Of a stretch of 8,456 nt of DNA, positions 6,024 through 8,456 are shown piece by piece. The first letter of the stretch is position 1. Each line of letters begins with the position of its first letter. The notes beneath the pieces were generated by a model. The model was not told the DNA's origin. It ran no database searches and saw only the letters and a list, made by a program, of their open reading frames with translations. The position numbers were made by a program, and so were the translations under genes. The DNA is from Ruminococcus sp. (GTDB taxonomy: Bacteria; Bacillota; Clostridia; Oscillospirales; Ruminococcaceae). The stretch spans positions 1 to 8,456 of the forward strand of contig JAILFF010000143.1 of the NCBI GenBank assembly GCA_024697705.1, given 5' to 3'.

Positions 6024-6490
6024 TATTTGAAAAAGCAGACAGGACTGATACAGAAGCTCTCGTCAAACTTCGGGTAGAGTACATATTAGCTGATTTCGGC
6101 GATGTGCCGGCGGAAACTATGGCGGCTATCTCGGACGCTCTTCCGGATTATTTTAATGAGCATCTCGGCAAAGACCTGTTCGCCTTTGTCTGCCGCGCAG
6201 ATGATACTGTCGCGGGCTGCTGTCTGCTGCAAGTTTCGGAAAAGCCGCCGAATCCGTCGTTTATCCACGGAAAGACGGGAACGGTGCTTAACGTCTACAC
6301 CCGCCCATTGTTCAGAAAAAAGGGCATTGCTCACAAGCTTATGGAAATGCTGCTTAACGAGTCGGAAAAGCTCGGGCTTGACTATGTGGAGCTGAAAGCC
6401 ACCGACGATGGGTACGGGCTGTATAAATCTTTGGGATTTGAGGATTCTGTTTCTAAGTATCATAACATGAAATATATATTCAGCAAATAA
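6020..6490 (+). CDS. GNAT-family N-acetyltransferase
   Basis: A 156-residue Gcn5-related acetyltransferase, which transfers acetyl from acetyl-CoA to an amine; the substrate cannot be read from sequence. The core is visible as strand 4, TGTVLNVYTRPLFR (86-99), running into the acetyl-CoA pyrophosphate loop R99-K-K-G102-I-A104 and its helix (HKLMEMLLNESEKLG). The C-terminal motif VELKATDDGYGLYKSLGFE (123-141), with Tyr134/Tyr131 placed like the usual general acid, closes the domain. The start overlaps the prmC stop as ATGA. In this operon position, beside a release-factor methylase, a RimI-like ribosomal-protein acetylase is tempting, but its N-terminal part (FGDVPAETMAAISDALPDYF) looks more like small-molecule or general GNATs. 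The link to prmC may be merely positional. Confidence 0.88.
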   Translation: MIFEKADRTDTEALVKLRVEYILADFGDVPAETMAAISDALPDYFNEHLGKDLFAFVCRADDTVAGCCLLQVSEKPPNPSFIHGKTGTVLNVYTRPLFRKKGIAHKLMEMLLNESEKLGLDYVELKATDDGYGLYKSLGFEDSVSKYHNMKYIFSK

Positions 6491-6501
6491 TTGGTGAATA
6501 A

Positions 6502-6532
6502 TGTAGGGGCGCGCATTGCGCGTCCGTGAATT
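6502..6532 (-). repeat. 31-bp intergenic repeat, copy B, possible terminator after the GNAT gene
   Basis: Inverted relative to 2957-2987 with two mismatches. CGCGC-ATT-GCGCG (6510-6522) extends by a G-T pair and two G-C pairs to an 8-bp stem, followed by GTGAATTTTT on the plus strand. It could therefore double as an intrinsic terminator of the DUF1385-prmC-GNAT operon. The stretch 6491-6871 holds no gene and is almost entirely repeats. Confidence 0.65.
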
Positions 6533-6570
6533 TTTCTGCTCCTGCGAAAATCCCCGCCTTTGCGCAATTG

Positions 6571-6602
6571 TTGCTCGAAAATCGCTTCGCTCTTTCGAGC
6601 AA
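6571..6602 (-). repeat. Satellite hairpin next to element copy 2
   Basis: TTGCTCGAAA (6571-6580) pairs perfectly with TTTCGAGCAA (6593-6602). Read on the minus strand the loop contains GAGCGAAGCGAT, matching the loop at 101-112. The arms differ from copy 1 (TTTGCAAAA) but remain complementary. It abuts the terminal repeat of the ~93-bp element on its outer side relative to the DUF1015 gene, as in copy 3. Confidence 0.75.
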
Positions 6603-6697
6603 ATAAAATCGGCAATTTCTCTGTTTCCGTTCTGTTTTGCTGATTTATATGCTTCTGCGTTTTTGTTTGCTTTTTTGGAAATTGCCGATTTTATTTT
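6601..6697 (-). repeat. MITE-like ~93-bp element, copy 2 (inverted)
   Basis: The ends are 18-bp perfect inverted repeats (6601-6618 and 6679-6696) containing TAAAATCGGCAATTT. The reverse complement aligns without gaps to copy 3 (8301-8394), with about 20 mismatches by eye, all inside. Shared internal boxes are CAAAAACGCA, AATCAGCA and AACGGAAACA. It carries no reading frame of its own. Confidence 0.85.
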
Positions 6698-6750
6698 GGA
6701 CTTGACAACTTCTCTTTTTCCCGTTGATTTGCAAGCGCCGCACGCTTCCT

Positions 6751-6782
6751 GGGGGGAACCCTTCTGAAGAAGGGTTCCCCCC
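6751..6782 (-). repeat. G-rich perfect hairpin, left flank of the DUF1015 gene
   Basis: GGGGGGAACCCTTC (6751-6764) pairs with GAAGGGTTCCCCCC (6769-6782) around the loop TGAA, a 14-bp uninterrupted stem. No U run follows on either strand. Together with the 21-bp repeat 6786-6806 it forms one module whose damaged counterpart is at 8156-8245. Confidence 0.8.
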
Positions 6783-6785
6783 CAG

Positions 6786-6806
6786 ACCCCCTTCCTAAGA
6801 CTTTTG
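6786..6806 (-). repeat. 21-bp repeat, left copy
   Basis: The reverse complement begins CAAAAGTCTTAGG and ends GAAGGGGGT. It is identical over 21 bp to 8156-8176, in opposite orientation, so the two bracket the DUF1015 gene. Confidence 0.85.
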
Positions 6807-6823
6807 GTATGCCTTCACTTGCG

Positions 6824-6850
6824 ATATCTTTTATCTCTTATCTTATATCT
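6824..6850 (-). repeat. AGATAA tract upstream of the DUF1015 gene (inverted)
   Basis: Bases 6824-6843 are the exact reverse complement of 2886-2905. The tract lies just before the ribosome site of the DUF1015 gene, and its TTATAT bases (6843-6848) could serve as a weak -10 for that gene. Confidence 0.7.
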
Positions 6851-6871
6851 ATTTTTGAAAGGACTGATTAT

Positions 6872-8146
6872 ATGTCAACCGCATTTTCCTCTGCTGATAT
6901 TCTTCTTCCCCGCGACATCGACTACGAAAAATGGGCGGTCATCGCCTGCGACCAGTTCACCGCCGAACCCGAATACTGGGCTGAGACCAAAAAGATCACC
7001 GACGGCGCAGTCTCCGCGCTCGATCTTATCCTCCCCGAGGTCTACCTCAACGACCCCGACGCAGACGACCGTATCGCCAAAATTCATACAAATATGTACG
7101 CCTACCTCGATATGAACGTTTTCGATGAGTACAAGGACGCCCTGATCTACGTCGAGCGCACTCAGACAGACGGCATCGTCCGCGCAGGAATCGTCGGCGC
7201 TATCGACCTCGAACAGTACGATTACCGCAAGGGCTCGACCTCGCAGGTACGCGCTACCGAAGCGACCGTTGTCGAGCGTATCCCTCCGCGCATTAAAGTC
7301 CGCGAGAAAGCGCCCATCGAGCTGCCGCATATCATGATACTTATCGACGACGTACAGAAGAAGATAATCGAGCCGCTTGCCGCCAAAAAGGACAGCTTCA
7401 AAAAGCTCTACGGTTTCGACCTCATGCAGGGCGGCGGACATATCGACGGCTGGCTGATCGACCGCGAGACGATGTACGACATTTTCGACGGTCTCGACGC
7501 GCTTGCCGATAAGAAGGCATTCAACGAGAAATACGGTCTTGAAAACGCCGAACCGCTTGTTTACGCGATGGGCGACGGCAATCATTCGCTTGCGACGGCT
7601 AAGGAGTTCTACGAGCGCCTGAAAGCCGAAGACCCCTATGTGAAGCTCGGGAACTGCCCCGCGAGATACGCTCTCGCCGAGATAGTGAACCTTCATTCTC
7701 CCGCGCTGAATTTCGAGGCTATCCACCGCATCGTTACGGGCGCGGACGAGGAACAGCTGTTCGCCGACGCGACCGAAGCGCTCGGACTGACGAAGGGCAA
7801 GACCGAGGGTGCGCAGTGCCTTGCAATAGTAAATAATGGCAAATCCGAGTGGTACACGGTCGGCAAGCCTTCAAGCAAGCTGACTGTCGGCTCTTTGCAG
7901 AATTTCCTTGACAAGTGGGTAAAGGAAAACGGAGCGGGGATAGATTATATCCACGGCACCGAGGTCGTGGAGAAGCTTTCCAAGGAGAACGGTTCGGTAG
8001 GGTTTATCCTGCCCGATATGGGTAAGGAGGAGCTTTTCCCGACGGTCATTGCCGACGGCGCTCTTCCGAGAAAGACGTTCAGTATGGGTCATGCGAGAGA
8101 TAAGCGTTATTATATCGAAGCGAGAAAGATAGTAAGCGATAAATAA
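6872..8146 (+). CDS. DUF1015-family protein
   Basis: This 424-residue cytoplasmic-looking protein belongs to the DUF1015 family, whose function I cannot name. Landmarks are the N-terminal ADILLPRDIDYEKWAVIACD (8-27) with QFTAEPEYW (28-36), RIPPRIKVREKAPIELPHIM (136-155), the family core YAMGDGNHSLATAKEF (231-246), comparable to a nucleotide- or substrate-binding DGxH loop, and a conserved end LPRKTFSMGHARDKRYYIEARKI (398-420). It has no membrane segment or signal peptide. An upstream ATG at 6809 would add 21 residues, but these come from the inverted AGATAA repeat. GAAAGGA (6857-6863), 8 nt before ATG 6872, fixes the start. No convincing -35/-10 pair was found. As I recall, relatives in Clostridia often sit beside serA/serC; here the gene is alone and enclosed by inverted repeats. 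Confidence 0.88.
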   Translation: MSTAFSSADILLPRDIDYEKWAVIACDQFTAEPEYWAETKKITDGAVSALDLILPEVYLNDPDADDRIAKIHTNMYAYLDMNVFDEYKDALIYVERTQTDGIVRAGIVGAIDLEQYDYRKGSTSQVRATEATVVERIPPRIKVREKAPIELPHIMILIDDVQKKIIEPLAAKKDSFKKLYGFDLMQGGGHIDGWLIDRETMYDIFDGLDALADKKAFNEKYGLENAEPLVYAMGDGNHSLATAKEFYERLKAEDPYVKLGNCPARYALAEIVNLHSPALNFEAIHRIVTGADEEQLFADATEALGLTKGKTEGAQCLAIVNNGKSEWYTVGKPSSKLTVGSLQNFLDKWVKENGAGIDYIHGTEVVEKLSKENGSVGFILPDMGKEELFPTVIADGALPRKTFSMGHARDKRYYIEARKIVSDK

Positions 8147-8155
8147 GCAAAAAAA

Positions 8156-8176
8156 CAAAAGTCTTAGGAAGGGGGT
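8156..8176 (+). repeat. 21-bp repeat, right copy
   Basis: Exact inverted match to 6786-6806, starting 10 bp after the DUF1015 stop codon. Confidence 0.85.
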
Positions 8177-8177
8177 G

Positions 8178-8195
8178 GCACGAACAAGTTCGTGC
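8178..8195 (+). repeat. Mini-palindrome 1 (GCACGAAC-AA-GTTCGTGC)
   Basis: An 8-bp perfect stem with a 2-nt centre, embedded as GGCACGAAC...GTTCGTGCAGG. The left-flank counterpart of this site (6783-6786) has only a couple of bases here. Confidence 0.8.
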
Positions 8196-8216
8196 AGGGG
8201 ATAACCCTTCTTCACG

Positions 8217-8235
8217 GCACGAACGCAGTTCGTGC
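8217..8235 (+). repeat. Mini-palindrome 2 (GCACGAAC-GCA-GTTCGTGC)
   Basis: Same arms and same flanks (GG...AGG) as mini-palindrome 1, 21 bp further on, differing only in the centre (GCA instead of AA). It sits in the loop of the G-rich hairpin. Confidence 0.8.
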
Positions 8236-8300
8236 AGGTTTCCCCTCGCAAAGCTCACGACAGCAGCAAACAATTCGGAGAAAAAAAGCCGAACGGTTCA

Positions 8301-8394
8301 AAAATAAAATCGGCAATTTCAAGAATTTCTGCCAAAAACGCACGAGCGATAAAATCAGCAGATTCTAACGGAAACAAAGAAATTGCCGATTTTA
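8301..8394 (+). repeat. MITE-like ~93-bp element, copy 3
   Basis: Terminal inverted repeats TAAAATCGGCAATTT (8305-8319) and AAATTGCCGATTTTA (8380-8394) are perfect and identical to those of the other copies. The preceding AAAA (8301-8304) extends the match to copy 2. The interior keeps CAAAAACGCA, AATCAGCA and AACGGAAACA. Confidence 0.85.
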
Positions 8395-8395
8395 A

Positions 8396-8446
8396 TTTGC
8401 GAGAAGAGCTGTCTGAACGAAGTTCAGACCGGCGATATTTCGCAAA
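8396..8446 (+). repeat. Satellite hairpin next to copy 3, with a mini-palindrome in its loop
   Basis: The outer stem TTTGCGA (8396-8402) pairs with TCGCAAA (8440-8446), plus a G-T and an A-T pair inside. The loop, 12 nt in the other two copies, here holds GTCTGAAC-GAA-GTTCAGAC (8411-8429), an 8-bp stem. The GAAC...GTTC centre resembles the mini-palindromes at 8178 and 8217. The module continues GCAAATCAATGGGGT to the window end. Confidence 0.7.
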
Positions 8447-8456
8447 TCAATGGGGT

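Larger units (their letters stand above)
8177..8245 (+). repeat. G-rich hairpin interrupted by two small palindromes
   Basis: This is the counterpart of 6751-6782. The parent stem survives as GGGGATAACC (8197-8206) against GGTTTCCCC (8237-8245), one base bulged, and CCCTTCTTC is kept. One palindrome sits at its base (8178-8195) and another occupies its tip (8217-8235), replacing the other half of the inner stem. No T run follows, so a terminator role for DUF1015 is doubtful. Confidence 0.65.

Noticed and set aside
6702..6730. TTGACA as a -35 for the DUF1015 gene
   Set aside because: No acceptable -10 at 16-18 bp (TTGATT/TGATTT only), so it was not listed as a promoter.
6516..6767. 83-codon open frame in the repeat cluster
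   Set aside because: Lies entirely over the 31-bp repeat, satellite hairpin and ~93-bp element; its interior equals the inverted copy of non-coding repeats elsewhere.
6875..7726. 283-codon minus-strand open frame opposite the DUF1015 gene
   Set aside because: Shadow of the DUF1015 reading frame; the plus-strand protein carries the conserved family motifs.
6601..8394. CRISPR array
   Set aside because: Repeats are few, far apart, inverted relative to each other and contain their own terminal palindromes; no regular spacer pattern.

Overview
The window looks like a chromosomal segment of a spore-forming, Gram-positive, gut-type Clostridia, most likely a Ruminococcus/Oscillospiraceae-like lineage. 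The evidence is dipicolinate synthase genes (endospore-specific), AAAGGAG ribosome binding sites, good sigma-A promoters with 17-bp spacers, fairly GC-rich genes between AT-rich and hairpin-rich intergenic stretches, and a DUF1385-prmC gene pair typical of Firmicutes. Assignment to genus is inference.

Layout. 1-354 holds no gene, only repeats: a ~90-bp element with 15-bp terminal inverted repeats, a satellite hairpin and two GC-rich hairpins. 355-1819 (minus) is dpaA-dpaB, the two subunits of spore dipicolinate synthase, overlapping by 11 bp. A ~210-bp divergent intergenic region carries promoters in both directions and leads to tyrA (prephenate dehydrogenase, plus strand, 2033-2869). 2870-3261 holds no gene but a chain of repeat modules, a bidirectional hairpin terminator and the promoter of the next gene, a zinc-ribbon/PH-like two-helix membrane protein (3262-3966). 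A clear sigma-A promoter then drives a tightly overlapped three-gene unit: a DUF1385 (YqhQ-like) membrane protein, prmC (release-factor glutamine methyltransferase) and a GNAT acetyltransferase (4129-6490). 6491-6871 is again repeat-filled. A DUF1015-family protein (6872-8146) follows, and then the same repeat modules in mirror order to the window end.

How it works together. Three functions are securely identified: DPA synthesis for spore-core dehydration, tyrosine biosynthesis, and methylation of peptide-release factors. DUF1385, the zinc-ribbon protein and DUF1015 are recognisable families without a function I can assign.

The most unusual content is the non-coding DNA. Three copies of a ~93-bp element with perfectly conserved terminal inverted repeats occur at 1-89, 6601-6697 (inverted) and 8301-8394. 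Each abuts a second hairpin whose arms differ between copies but stay complementary. Copies 2 and 3, with a shared 21-bp repeat, a G-rich hairpin and a similar spacer, form a long interrupted inverted repeat enclosing the DUF1015 gene. Tiny ~19-nt palindromes (GAAC-N2/3-GTTC core) interrupt these larger hairpins, as if one hairpin had grown or inserted inside another.
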